Assembly (NCBI GenBank): GCA_033557465.1
Contig: JAWIIG010000025.1
Span: 8,796,501 to 8,860,500 of the forward strand
Reading direction: 5' to 3'
Source of the DNA: Ichthyophis bannanicus
Taxonomy: Eukaryota; Chordata; Amphibia; Gymnophiona; Ichthyophiidae
DNA: 64,000 bases
Numbering within the stretch: position 1 is the stretch's first letter; each line of letters begins with the position of its first letter. This document shows positions 42,451-54,071 of this stretch, piece after piece. The position numbers and the translations under genes are program-made. The notes beneath the pieces were generated by a model, which saw only the letters and a program-made list of their open reading frames with translations, did no database searches and was not told where the DNA came from.

Positions 42451-42689
42451 TTTCTGCAGAGCCCTTCGGACGTGTGTGTTGTCTCCCCTGAAAAAATTTG
42501 TTTCTAGTGCATTATTGCATTTTCCTGCAGGCGCCAATTCTCTTTAATGCTTCTCGAGTGCCACAGCTCTGGCAACGGACCTCAAGCATCTATTTTTTCC
42601 CCTTTATTCTAACTTTGGCACTTTTGCACCTTTTTCAACTGCTGGCCATAATGAGTCTTTGACCTCGCTGGGGTCCTTTTTGTCCCAGT

Positions 42690-44444
42690 GGCCACTGGTT
42701 TAAAAAAATGTGATGCTCTAAAAACATGTCTCTCACTGACACTCATAACTGTTGTTTCCGGTGTCTGGACACCGATCATGACCCAGAGCAGTGCTCCTTG
42801 TGCAAAAAGATGTCTACTAAGGCCATCCAGAGGTGCCAGCAGAAGCAGGACGACATCTTTCACAAGGCAGACTCAACCCCAGTATCCTTACGCTCAAAGG
42901 CCTCACAATCCTTGGAGTTGCCTAAAGTTCCCACAGGACAAGCTCACAGGCACTCTGACCAAGGGTCCTTGGAGCATGAGCTTAAGAAGGCGTCTTCATG
43001 GACGTCTGGGGAGACGAACAAGCATCGGAAATCTTGCGCACGGTCCCTCAGCCCCCGACAGCCATCCGAGGAGTTGGAGCGGGAGCAGCCAAGGAAAGTT
43101 TCCAGGACCTATATTGAGGCCTCCAGCAATGGCGCCCGGTCTCCTGAGGGTTATCCCGGCGAGGAACCCCTCTCCTCCACGACACCTGACCCCGTAACCC
43201 CAGCATCAGTGTCGCAGGCTCTCACTCCTGAGTTGGAGACCCGAATGCTGGCTCTAGAATGCAGCGTTTCTGCGTTCATCGCTGCCCAGAAGGTGCAGGT
43301 GCCCAGCCCCACCGGTGCGCACCCTGAGACCGCAGGGATCTCGACCTCGAGGACTCCCCAGGCCGCCGCAGTAATCCTCGAGAGCCAGATGCCTGATGAG
43401 GATCCTCAGTGAGGGTCTTGGCCTCCATCCTGTTCCTCAGGTGTGAGATCATCCCAGACGAGTGCCTCTGGCTCCAGCCAAGCACTGTCCTTGGGCCCCC
43501 ATCGGGGGTTGTCAACCCACCTTGGGTCTCAAGTCTTCCATGGACTTCTCGGAATGGGAGTCCAACAGCGAGACGTTCCCAGAGTCTCGGGCTCACAGAG
43601 ACCTCCCTTTGGACCTGTCCCTGCTGACCTAGAGGCTGTGGTCCCCACCTGAGGGCACCTACTTCCTCGAGTTTGTCCTGGATATGGCACGGGCCCTCGC
43701 CCTCCCCACTGAGTCGGAGGAAGACCCTTGAATGGAGAAACTCTATATCCTTCAATACGAGTCACCACCAAAGGAAACCCTCACTGTTCCTGTTCCCTCC
43801 ATCCTTAGTCGACGACGCCGTATGTGGGAGACGCCAGCATTGGTCCTGATTGTCAGCCGATGCCTGGATTCCATGTATCAGGGTCCAGCGTGGACCAGGG
43901 TTTCGAAAGGTACAGCTCCCTCACACCTCCAAAGTAGTCGAGTCAGCCATGTGCAGGCAGAAGAGTTCAAAGACTCACTCCTCAGTCTCCCCGGGCAGGG
44001 AGTCCTGGCCCTCGATGCCCTTGGGCATGAGTGCTACCAGGGCTCCATACTAGCCTGCGCATACAAGTATACCAACTATACAGTGGCATGTTCCTCCAAG
44101 ACCTTGCCAAGGAACACTGAGGATTTGTGGCTGGCCTCTACGGAGACCACCTCCGACACTTCCAGACACTGGCTAAGTCCATCGGTGAGTGCTCCAAATA
44201 TCTGTCCCAAGCCACCTATGACAGCTTAGAGTCCTGCGCAAGGGTGGCAGCTGCTGGCATCGGCGTCCACCGACAGGCATGGCTTCAATCCTTGGACCTG
44301 GAGCAGTGGGTCCAGGAGAAGCTTCTTGACGTTCCGTGTCTTGGGGAGCAGCTCTTTGGCAACCCCATGGAGGACAAAGCAGCCAAAATAGACAGACTAC
44401 GTCACCCACACTCTGCTCTCAAGGAAGACTTCTACCCTTCCTAG
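42690..44444 (+). pseudogene. DIRS gag (A3)
   Basis: N-terminal block MSLTDTHNCCFRCLDTDHDPEQCSLCKKMSTKAIQR in the 228-codon frame (42,726-43,412), preceded by GLKKCDAL in another frame. The middle is Ser/Pro-rich. Downstream frames hold DMARALALPTE-like sequence, LQYESPPKE (43,732 frame), VVESAMCRQKSSKTHSSVSPGRE (43,850 frame) and ECSKYLSQATYDSLESCARVAAAGIG...LDLEQWVQEK (44,127 frame, TAG after DFYPS). Multiple shifts. Confidence 0.78.
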
Positions 44445-44639
44445 AAAGAAGCCACAGGGGAATAATCCCCCCTTCCACAGGAAGGACTGACCCTATCAGG
44501 GGTACCCCCTGTACCCCTTTACCCAGACTCTGCATCAGAGCAGTCTGGGCAAAGGCCCTGGCCAGGGGCCACATAAGCCCAAAGGCCCAGATGCTGACCC
44601 CAGCCCAGCCTGGGTCGTAATTTTGACTCCTCTGGCAAA

Positions 44640-46320
44640 GCCTCTCGACCACTAGACGACCAGCTACCGGAGGGGGGCGGCTGGTCCATTTCACACACAG
44701 GTAGCATGCCATCACCACAGATTCATGGGTTCTCCAGGTGGTCAGGGAGGATTGCCTCCTTCACCTAGACCAGATGCCTCCCCTATACTTCCCAGGGGAG
44801 CCTCAACAGCCTCTCCTGCACCAGGCCCTGCTAATCTAAGAGCTTGCAGGCGTTCTCCGGGACAGGGCGGTGGACCCCGTACCACGCCACCTAAAAGGAA
44901 AGGGGTTCTTTTCAGAACTAGAAAGTACCTGGAGTAGAACAGGAGGGCTCAGACCTATCCTGGATCTGTGGAACCTGATCAGATTCCTGATGCAGGACAA
45001 GTTCAAGATGCTTTCCCTTGGAACACTGCTGCCCTATGTCCAGCAGGGCGATTGGCTATGCTCCTTGGATCTAAAGGATGCTTACACTCGCATCTTTATC
45101 CATCCCAGTCACACGCAGTACCTACGGTTCGTGGTCAGGGGCAATCACTACCAGTACAGGGTACTTCCCTTTGCTCTCGCCTCCACACCGCAGGTCTTCA
45201 CCAAATGCCTTGTAGTGGTAGCGGCTTATCTCCAAGGAGATTTTGTCTACCCTTACTCGACGACTGGCTCATAAAAGAGGACACTGCCTCGGAAGCCCTG
45301 TCAGCCACAGGCTGCATCATCCGGATTCTGCAGCACTTGGGATTCATGGTAAACCACCCAAAATCCCACCTCACCCCAGTGCAATATGGAGTTCATAGGT
45401 ACTCGCCTGGACACACTCCAGGCCAAGGCCTTCCTTCCTCAGGACAGGGCGGACCGCCTCACAATCTTAGCAGCAGAGGTGCAGTCGCCACACAGTATTA
45501 GCTCAGTTGATGCTTCGCCTCCTGGGCCACATGGCCTCCACAGTCCACGTCGCGCCCAACGCCTGCCTCCACATGCGGGTGGTGCAGTGGGGCCTTCGCC
45601 CCCAGTGGGCCCAGGCTATGGGTGGGCTCCGGGACACCATCTCGGTGTCTCCTTAATTGACAGAGTCCTTTGGTGGCAGGATGCACAGCACCTGCTCCGG
45701 GGCGTGCCCTTCCAGGCCCCGAATCCCAAGAGGATCCTAACAGATACCTCCCTCTCAGGCTGTGGGGCCCATATGAGGAGTTACGCACCCATGGAGCCTG
45801 GTCTCTCGAGGAGAGCTAGCAGCGGATCAGTCTGCTGAAGCTCCGAGCCATCTTCCTGGTGCTGAAAGCCTTCCAACACCAACTGCAATGCCAGGTGGTG
45901 CTTGTGCAGATGGGCAAACAAGTCACCATGTTCTGTCTGAACAAACAGGGTGGCACAGGCTCCTACAGTCTCTGTCAGGAAGCGGTAGCCCTTTGCTCTT
46001 ATGCGATAATCCTCCTCAAAGTGGTCTACCTCCCTGGCCAGGACAGTGCCTTCGCAGACAAGCCAAGCAGAGTCCTTCAGCTGCACAAGTGGCGCCTGGA
46101 CCCCGAGATGGTGCAGCAGCTATTCCGGCTCTAGGGCAACCCAGACCTGGATCTCTTTGCCAGCTCCCCCGATTTTGCGGGCCTAACTCGCACCTGGCTC
46201 GGGTGGCTCCGGATGACTTCCTCCTCTCATGGGCAACGGGATTGCCTTCACTCCCGTGCTGCTGATAGCATGGATCATCAAGGTCCAGCGGGACAAGGAT
46301 TTGGTGATCCTTGTGGCCCC
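44640..46320 (+). pseudogene. DIRS RT-RNase H (A3), broken
   Basis: Best RT frame 44,870-45,274: GGLRPILDLWN, DWLCSLDLKDAYTRIFIHPSH, HYQYRVLPFALAS. The catalytic YLDD region is destroyed by a deletion and shift (VYPYSTTGS, about 45,250). RNase H traces: TDTSLSGCGAHM, VQMGKQVTMFCLNKQGGTGS (Asp of TDNQ lost), DSAFADKPSRVLQLHKW. The methyltransferase-like tail is truncated near 46,260. Confidence 0.82.
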
Positions 46321-46324
46321 GAGG

Positions 46325-47176
46325 TACCCTACAATACTCCATCTCTCGCAGTCCAGCCTAAAGTCCAATTCCGTCAGAGTGCACCTGAGCACGATCTCAG
46401 TGAACCATCACCACATAGAGGGCAAACCCCTCGTCTTCCATTTCATGCAGGGCCTGCTTCTTTCAAGGTCCCCTATCCGTCCGCCCCTGGTAGAGTGGGA
46501 TCTCAATGTGGTCCTCATGCAGTTAACCAAGCTGCCCTTCAAGCCCCTTGCTACCTGCTTTTGCAGCACTTATCCTGGAAGGTTGCCGTCTTGGTGGCTC
46601 TCACCTCTGCCCACAGAGTCAGTGAGCTCCAGGCGCTGATGGCTGAGGTGCCATACACACGGTTTTACAAGAAAAGGATGGTGCTCTGTACCCACCCTTC
46701 CAAAGGTAGTCTGGACTTCCACCTAAACCAGGAGGTGGTGCTGCCCACCTTCTCTCCCTGGCCTCACGCTAGTCCGGCATCAGCCGTTCTCCTCACCCTG
46801 GACTAAAAAAAGGGCCCTGTCCTACCTGCAATGGACCCAGGGCCACCACAAAGTTGTGCAGCTTTTCGTATCCTACAACCCCAGCTGTCTGGAGCAGGCT
46901 GTCACCAAGCAGACTTTGTCAGTCTGGGTGGCAGAAAGCATCGCCTTTGCCCATGCCCATGCTAGGCTGTTGCTGGAGCACTGGGTCACAGTGCACAGTG
47001 TCCAAGCGATGGCGACATCTGTTGTGAACCTCTGCTCAGTGCCCTTGGCAGACATCTGACGGGCCATCATCTGGTACTCTGCTCACACCTTTGCAGACCA
47101 CTACTGCCTGGAGAGAGAGTCTCATCAGGACAGTGCCTTCGGCCAGGCTGTACTCCGTAATCTGTTCGTGGTTTAG
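46325..47176 (+). pseudogene. DIRS tyrosine recombinase (A3), N-terminally deleted
   Basis: The start of the core-binding domain is missing (RT tail passes directly to HLSQSSLKSNSVRVHLSTI). Catalytic Arg is kept (SAHRVSELQAL, about 46,613). The second motif reads HSVQ, losing Arg (about 46,995). Trp in IIWYSAHT and Tyr in DHYCLERES (about 47,100) remain. Frames shift at about 46,560, 46,805 and 47,057. Confidence 0.82.
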
Positions 47177-47381
47177 GCAACTTCTGCCCTCCGACCCTTC
47201 TTGTTCAGGCTACCGGAGACATGGCTCTCCCTGGACTCGGGGTCCTCGGGTCTATCCTCGGATTCTCTTGCTCACTGCTTGGCCATGCCTTTTCCTTTCC
47301 TACAGGTCCTCCAATTCTGGTTGCTGTATCTTAAGAACATAAGAACAGAAGATATGCCATACTGTGTCAGACCAAGGTCCA

Positions 47382-47855
47382 TCAAGCCCAGTATCCTGTT
47401 TCCATGTCCCCTAGTCTTTCTATATTGTGATGATGTAAACAATCTACATTTACCCGTTCCACTTCGTTCATTAATTTATAGACCTCTATCATATCTCCCC
47501 TCAGCAGTCTCTCTTCCAGGTTGAAGAGCCCTAACCTTTTTAGCCTCTCCTCATAGGGATATCCTTCCATCCCCTTTACTATTTTGGTGGCTCTTCTCTG
47601 AACCTAGATCAATTGTTTACATCATCAGACTATAAAAAGACTAGGGGACATGCAATGAAGCTACAGGGTAACCTATTTAAGATTAATAAGAGAAAATATT
47701 TTTTCACTCAACGTGTAATCAAACTCTGGAATTTGTTGCTGGAGGATGTAGTAAAAGCTGTTAGTGTAGCTGGGTTTAAAAAAAGGTTTGGACAAGTTCC
47801 TGGAGGAAAGGTCCATAAACCATTATTAAAAGGGACACGGGATGTCACTGCTTGA
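47382..47855. pseudogene. CR1 C-terminal fragments in opposite orientations
   Basis: 47,382-47,570 (minus) encodes the [15 protein letters not shown] block; 47,613-47,855 (plus) encodes the following block ending AGFKKRFGQVPGG. In an intact CR1 these are consecutive on one strand, so the 5' piece is inverted relative to the 3' piece. Confidence 0.78.
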
Positions 47856-47939
47856 CCCAATACAAGCACTGAGGAACCTGTCTTTTGGGGAAACTGCTAG
47901 GTACTTATGACGTAGATTGGCCACTGTTGGAAGCAGGAA

Positions 47940-48100
47940 TCTCCAGGAACAAGCAGGAATGAGTCTTCACATATGGGTACGTCGGTACCAACGGAGTCTG
48001 CGCGGGAACGCTCCCCAGCGTCCAATCAGAACGCTTTTGAAAGCATCCCAACCCGCCTGTGTGCTGCCTTCCCGCCTTTCTCAACTGCCTCTCCTCAGTT
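47940..48100 (+). repeat. B3 left inverted terminal repeat
   Basis: CTCCAGGAACAAGCAGGAATGAGTCTTCACATATGGGTACGTCGGTACCAACGG; the core is one base off the perfect palindrome. Continues GGGAACGCTCCCCAGCGTCCAAT to CTGCCTCTCCTCAGTT. Confidence 0.87.
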
Positions 48101-48321
48101 TTCGTTTTTCCACGGAGCCGGCAGGACGTCCTCCTGTCACCGCAGAAAATTCTTCTTTTATTTTTTTGTTTTCTTGTGGTCGCGTCTGCCTTCCCCGACG
48201 ACGCCGGTACTGCCGGTGTTTCTTTTCTTTCTTCTTGTAAATTTTCCTTTTAAAGGAATACTTTTTTCCTTGTTAGTGCCTCACAGTTTTTTCGGCCTGC
48301 TAGGCCTACTCACTTTCCTTC

Positions 48322-49841
48322 ATGGAACCGCCAGCCACTATCCCTAAGAAATGTACAAACTGTGGCGGTACAAAATTAATTTTTGACACTCATAATTGGT
48401 GTCTACCCTGCTTGGGTCCTGACCACTATCCACTGGAGTGCCCCTCCTGCAACAGTATAGTCAGAAGAAGTCTTCAGCATCGAGTTCATCTCAATACCCG
48501 GTCCCCATTCAACTTCAGGGCACTGACCACCATATCTTCTTCACAGGATCAAGTAACCCAAAAACAGTCTGTTAAGACTAGCCAGCCCTCGCGTGGTAGA
48601 TCTCATGCACAGCATAGAGATGCCTCTGGCCTTGCCCTCGAGAACACACTGGCTTTAAAACCCCGGTGGGAGTCTTCGGCCTCCAAATCCTTAGTGGGAT
48701 TTCAGATTGTTCCTGAGGTTCACCCCTCTCCGAACATACCTGAGCCATGCTCGGTGGTGGCATCCGCTTCGAGCGGTACCGATACCCCGGCATCGGCAAT
48801 GGTGTTGGATGAAACATTCCTCACCAAGGATCGTAGTCTGGCATCCTCGATACCTGCAGGCCCGTTGGATACGCTGCAGACCGATCTTCCTATATCGGTA
48901 TCGATGCCGGTACGGGTACTGACGCCGGTACTCTCCAGATGTGCATCGATAGACTCGCTTCCCTCGATGCAGAGTCTAGAATCGATCTCATCTGGATGAC
49001 TGGGTACCAACTCGCCTTGGTACCAATACCGTTAGAGTTGTCACCTGCTGGCCTTCATCTACCGTTATCGGATACGGTGCCGGAGTCTGTACCGGTATCC
49101 ACATTACCATTGCTGTCGGTACCTTCCATGCTTCTCTCATCAGGGTCGCTTCCCTCGGTACCGAGTTTGGAATCGATCCCTAGCATGGACGATGCGTTAC
49201 CGACTGTGGCTGGTCCCGATCTCCTGCGGTACCAGCGACCATCCTCTAAGGATCCGATACTCCACCCTTTAGGGTCTTCTATTCCTCAAAATTTGGATAG
49301 ATCCCTGGGTGCCAATGCTAGTTCTTCAACAGATCTAGCCTCTCCTCTTTCTAGAGGATTTCCCTCTGAGGATTTTTCTTTTCAAGCATTCCTGCTTGAT
49401 ATGGCAGTCACTTGCCATTTCTATACCTGGTCAGGATCCTGCACCAGGGAATATAGAATCCCTGTATATTCCCTGGAGTCCAAAGGAGAACATCATGCTT
49501 CCTGTGCATCAGACCTTGCAGGATCTCCTCTTACGAATGTGGGAAACTCTTTTAACGGTACCCCCACCTTCTAGGGCAACTGATCTTCTATAATAAGGTG
49601 CCCCCCCACTCCAGGGTTTCAAAAGACTCAACTTCCTCATCATTCCATTGTTGTAGAATCAGCAATGAGGCGTATTAAGAGTACTAAAAAGCACTCTTCT
49701 TATCCGCCAGGTCGTGAGTCTAAGACTTTAGATGCCTTTGGACGCCAAACCTTCCAGGCATCCATGCTTTCAGCAAGAATTCTCTCATATATTTTCTATA
49801 TGGGATTATCTCTTGAAGAGGTCACAAAGAAATTATTGCTT
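48322..49841 (+). pseudogene. DIRS gag (B3), 5' part
   Basis: ATG at 48,322 starts MEPPATIPKKCTNCGGTKLIFDTHNWCLPCLGPDHYPLECPSC, an intact Cys-rich N-terminus in a 225-codon frame to 48,999. The Ser/Pro-rich middle then shifts frame; its DNA has six GGTACC sites (48,775-49,233). Later blocks: SLYIPWSPKENIMLPVHQTLQDLLLRMWETLL (49,396 frame) and MRRIKSTKKHSSYPPGRESKTLDAFGRQTFQASML (49,665 frame). A4 interrupts it after EEVTKKLLL. Confidence 0.83.
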
Positions 49842-50000
49842 CTCCAGGACCAAGCAGGAAGTCAGTCCTCACATATGGGTGACGTCGGCGCCGACGGAGC
49901 CCTTGCGGAGCAATTTTCCCCAGCTTTCAAAGAAAGCCTTTGGGAATTGCAGCGCGCATGCGCGGTCCCCTTCCCGCCCAAGGGTGCCATCTTGCTCAGT
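49842..50000 (+). repeat. A4 left inverted terminal repeat
   Basis: CTCCAGGACCAAGCAGGAAG terminus, palindrome CGTCGGCGCCGACG at 49,883-49,896, then GCAATTTTCCCCAGCTTTCAAAGAAAGCC, CGCGCATGCGCGGTCCCC and CCATCTTGCTCAGT. Pairs with 55,419-55,574 almost base for base. Confidence 0.93.
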
Positions 50001-50238
50001 CTTCTTTTTTCCGCGGAGCCCTACAGACGTTGTTTGTAATTCACCGCCAGAAAACTTGATTTTATTTGTCTTTTTTCTCGGTTCGACGCCGGTTCTTTTC
50101 CCGCCCGGACCCGCGACGCCGGTTGCGAGTCCATTCTTTATTTTTCGGTTTTTTGTCCTTCGTGACAGGTTTCGCGCCTTTTTTTCTTTTTCGCTGGCAG
50201 CCCTGTCTTTTGACCTCGCAGGGGCCCCTTTTCCCCCG

Positions 50239-52159
50239 ATGGCTGCCAGCGGGTTTAAAAAGTGTGATCGGTGTAAGAAACTTATGTCTCTTACTGACAC
50301 ACACGACTGCTGCCTCCGCTGCCTCGGACCCGATCATGACCCGATGATCTGTGGTCCGTGTGGCAAGATGTCCTCAAAAGCGTTGAGGAGTCGGCAGCAT
50401 CAGCGGGAACGTATCTTCTCTGACTCCGGCCGGGCCCGGACCTCGTCAGAGGCTTCGACGTCTCGGAACTCTGGTCCTGAGCATAGTCGGAGTTCCTCTG
50501 AGCGGGGGTCTCCTACCCGGGAACATCATCGGAAGAAGAAACCCACGAGGCCGGAATCGGTGAACGCTCTTGGTTCCTCGAGGGCCAGGTCGCATAGCCC
50601 CGATAGCCGTCTCGGGTCCTCGGAGATGGAGATGCCTTCCAAACATCCTCGTCTCGAGATGGACTCGCCTGCTCACGTAAGTGCTGTAGTCCTTGTGGAC
50701 TCGCCTCCGAAGGAGCCGACGTTGGGCCCGACACCGTCGGGGCCCGAGTCGGGGGCTGCTGGGTCTCCTGAGCTCAGACTCAGGTTGACGGCCTTGGATA
50801 GCAGTCTGACTGCCTTCATGGACCAGCAGCGGGCATTGATCGCTGGCCTCGCCGGTGCTTCTGCCCTGACCGCCGGGACGTCGACGTCCAAGTCGACCCC
50901 GGAGACCGAGCCGATCCTCGAGTCCATGAGGGCTCAAGTCGATCCTCGGTCATGGTCTCCTTCGGCCTCCCGTTCGGGACCGAGGTCGTCGACGCCGACT
51001 CCCTCGGCGTCGGGGCAGACAGCATCGATGCCCGCCCGCCCGACCGGAGCCGCTCGACGACGACTCCGAGGAGTCAGCCTGGGAAACCGAGGACGAAGAG
51101 TCACCTGGTTCTTTTCGGACTCGGTGTGTCCCATCGGACTCGCCCGAGTCCGAACCTCGGAGACTATCCCCCCCGGAGGATACCCGGTTCTCGGACTTCG
51201 TGCGGGATATGGCCAAGGCCTTGGCCTTCCCCGAGGAGGAGCCTCGAGCCGAAGAGCTCGATGCCCTCCAGTATGACTCTCCCCCAAAGGAGGCCTTTAC
51301 TGTACCGGTTCCTCCGATGCTGGAACGACTTCTCTTCCGCATGTGGGAGAGCCCGGCGTCGTCGCCGGTATTAAGCAAGCGGGTCGATTCCATTTATCGA
51401 GTCCGCAAGAGCCCCGGGTTCCAAAAGGCACAACTACCGTACCATTCCATGGTGGTGGAATCGGCCATGCATAGACTCAAGAGTCAGAAGATGCACTCCT
51501 CGGTGCCTCCCGGTCGGGAGGCTCGGAACCTGGATGCCCTCGGTAGGAAGTGTTTCCAGGGCTCTATGCTTGCTTGTCGAGTCCAGACCTACCAGCTCTA
51601 TATGGGCATGTATCTCCGAGACCTGGCTAAAGAAATAGCCGGGTTCTCTGCTGGTCTCTCCGAAGAACCTTTGCAGAGGTTCTAGGCTTTGTCTACTGGT
51701 ATTCGGGAGTGCTCGAAGTTTATCTCTCGAGCAGCCTACGATGGCTTCGAAGCATCGGCTCAAGTAGCCGGAGCCGGCATCGGTGCCCGCCGACAGGCTT
51801 GACTTCAGTCATCCGACCTCGAGCCATGGGTGCAGGACAAGTTGGTCGATGTCCCCTGCAGAGGTGAGAACCTCTTTGGCAAACCCATGGCTGAGAAGGC
51901 TGCACAGATGAGACCGAGACTCTCACCAGGACTCGGCTCTCAAGGAAGACCTCTGCCCCTTCTCAGAAAAAGAAGGGCTCAGGGAAAAAGCCCTTTTACC
52001 CGAGGAAGGCGGCTGCCTATAAACAATACCCTCATTTTCAGGCCTCAGCAGCTCCCCAACAGGGTCAGCAGGCCAAGGGACGGGGTCATGGGTCCCGGAG
52101 GCAGCCAGCCCCCAAGCCTGCACCACCGGCCCCTGCTCAGCAGGGTTGGGGGCTTTTGA
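50239..52159 (+). pseudogene. DIRS gag (A4)
   Basis: ATG at 50,239 starts MAASGFKKCDRCKKLMSLTDTHDCCLRCLGPDHDPMICGPC, a Cys-rich, probably zinc-binding N-terminus. A long Ser/Pro/Arg-rich middle follows (frame to 51,276). A shift at about 51,150-51,200 leads to the conserved domain: RDMAKALAFPEEEPRAEELDALQYDSPPKEAF, RMWESPAS, FQKAQLPYHSMVVESAMHRL, PPGREARNLDALGRKCFQGSML. TAG at 51,683-51,685 and a TGA near 51,800 replace Trp codons; GIGARRQA-LQSSDLEPWVQDK follows. The last frame ends about 52,159, overlapping the RT frame, which is +1 relative to it. Confidence 0.83.
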
Positions 52160-54071
52160 CTTCATCAGCATAGCCTCTCCCCCTCAGCTGGTTTCTCTCA
52201 GCACAGGAGGCCGGCTGGTCCACTTTGCCCACAGGTGCTCCAACATCACTACAGATACCTGGGTGCTTCACATAGTCCAAGAAGGCTATCTTCTGCACTT
52301 CCACCAGGTACCTCCCTCCTACTTTCCAGGGGAGCCTCTCAGACTCCCTCTGCACAGGGACTTACTCCTTCAGGAGTTAGCAAGTCTTCTTCAGGAACAG
52401 GCTGTGGAACCGGTGCCCCACCACCTGAGAGGTCAAGGCTTTTATTCCAGGTACTTTCTGATACCAAAAAGAACAGGAGGCCTCAGACCCATCCTGGACT
52501 TGCGGAACCTCAACAAGTTCCTCGCAAGGGAAAAGTTCAAGATGCTTACCCTTGGAATCCTGCTGCCCTACCTCCAGCAGGGAGACTGGCTATGCTCCTT
52601 GGATCTAAAGGATGCCTACACTCACATCCTCATCCACCCAAACCACAGACAATATCTCAGGTTTGTTGTGGGAGGCAATCATTACCAGTACAGAGTACTA
52701 CCCTTTGGCCTCTCCTCCGCACCCAGGGTGTTCACCAAATGTCTAGCAGTGGTGGCGGCCTATCTAAGGCTTCAAGGCCTCTTTGTGTTTCCATACCTGG
52801 ACGACTGGCTCATCAGAGCACAGTCTTCCCAAGAGGCCACTCACGCAATGCACCGCACTGTGGCTCTGCTCCAGCACTTGGGTTTTGTCATAAACTTCGC
52901 AAAGTCCACTTTGCTCCCCTCTCAGGATCTCGAGTTCATCGGCGCAAGGTTAAACACGCTTCAGGCGCGGGCCTTTCTGCCTTTCGACAGGGCCAGCAGG
53001 CTCATGGAACTTGCCCGCCACTTTCGCAGCAATTCCCTGGTCTGTGCCAGGCAATTTCTGAGACTGCTCGGCCATATGGCTTCCACAGTCCATGTGACCC
53101 CCAATGCCTGCCTGAACATGCGGCCTGCTCAGTGGAGCCTTCGCACACAATGGCATCAAGCCACGGGAAGCCTAGCGGACTCAGTACAGATCTCCGAACC
53201 GCTGGTCTCTTCTCTGCAATGGTGGCTTCATCTGCCGAACCTAGTCCTCGGAATGGCTTTTCAGTCTCCTCCGCCTTCTCTGGTCCTGACGACCGATGCT
53301 TCTCTCCTGGGTTGGGGAGCACATTGCCAAGGGACATGTATTCAAGGCTTCTGGACTCCTTGGGAGTCTGCCCAGCAGATCAACTTCCTGGAGCTCAGAG
53401 CAATCCGCCTGGCTCTGAGGGCCTTCTCCCACCTCACTTCTCACCAGTCTGTGCTGGTCCAGACGGACAGTCAAGTTGCAATGTTCTACGTAAACAAACA
53501 AGGGGGCACAGGCTCCTTCCTTCTCTGTCAAGAGGCACAAAAACTGTGCTCTTGGGCCGTCAGCCGCAGCATCCTCCTCAAAGCTGTTTATCTCCCGGGT
53601 CAAGAAAATTGCCTGGCAGACAAACTGAGCAGAATCCTCCAGCCACACGAGTGGAGATTAGATCCGTTGGTGGTTCAATGGATATTTCTCAAGTGGGGCC
53701 TACCCACCATGGATCTCTTTGCCAGTCCTCTCAACCGGCAACTTCCCCGATTCTGCTCTCGACAACCGCATCCTCTCAGAGTAGCGGCGGATGCTTTTCT
53801 TCTCTCCTAGTCCACAGGCCTTCTGTATGCCTTTCCTCCCATGCCACTGGTGTCTCGGACGCTCTTCAAGGTTCTCCGGGACAAAGCCTCAATGATCCTC
53901 GTGGCTCCCCGGTGGCCGAGACAGCCCTGGTTCCCGCTTCTGATGCAGCTGGCGGTGGACACTCCTCTCCCTCTGGGGTTTCAGCCAGATCTCCTGACCC
54001 AGGATCACGGGACTCTCCTACACCCCAACCTCCGGTCCCTTCATCTGATGGCCTGGCTGCTGAAAGGGTAG
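52146..54071 (+). pseudogene. DIRS RT-RNase H and methyltransferase-like tail (A4), one stop
   Basis: One frame throughout except a TAG at 53,808-53,810 in place of a Trp codon. RT: GFYSRYFLIPKRTGGLRPIL, WLCSLDLKDAYTHILIHP, YLDD intact at 52,794-52,805. RNase H: TTDASLLGWGAHC, FLELRAIRLAL, QTDSQVAMFYVNKQGG (TDSQ for TDNQ), ENCLADKLSR. Tail: MDLFASPLNRQLPRFCS, then past the stop MPLVSRTLFKVLRDKASMILV and WPRQPWFPLL, ending WLLKG-TAG at 54,071. Confidence 0.88.

Noticed and set aside
49869..51393. Arg/Ser-rich minus-strand open frames opposite A4 gag
   Set aside because: Mirror images of GC-rich gag coding sequence with no homology of their own.
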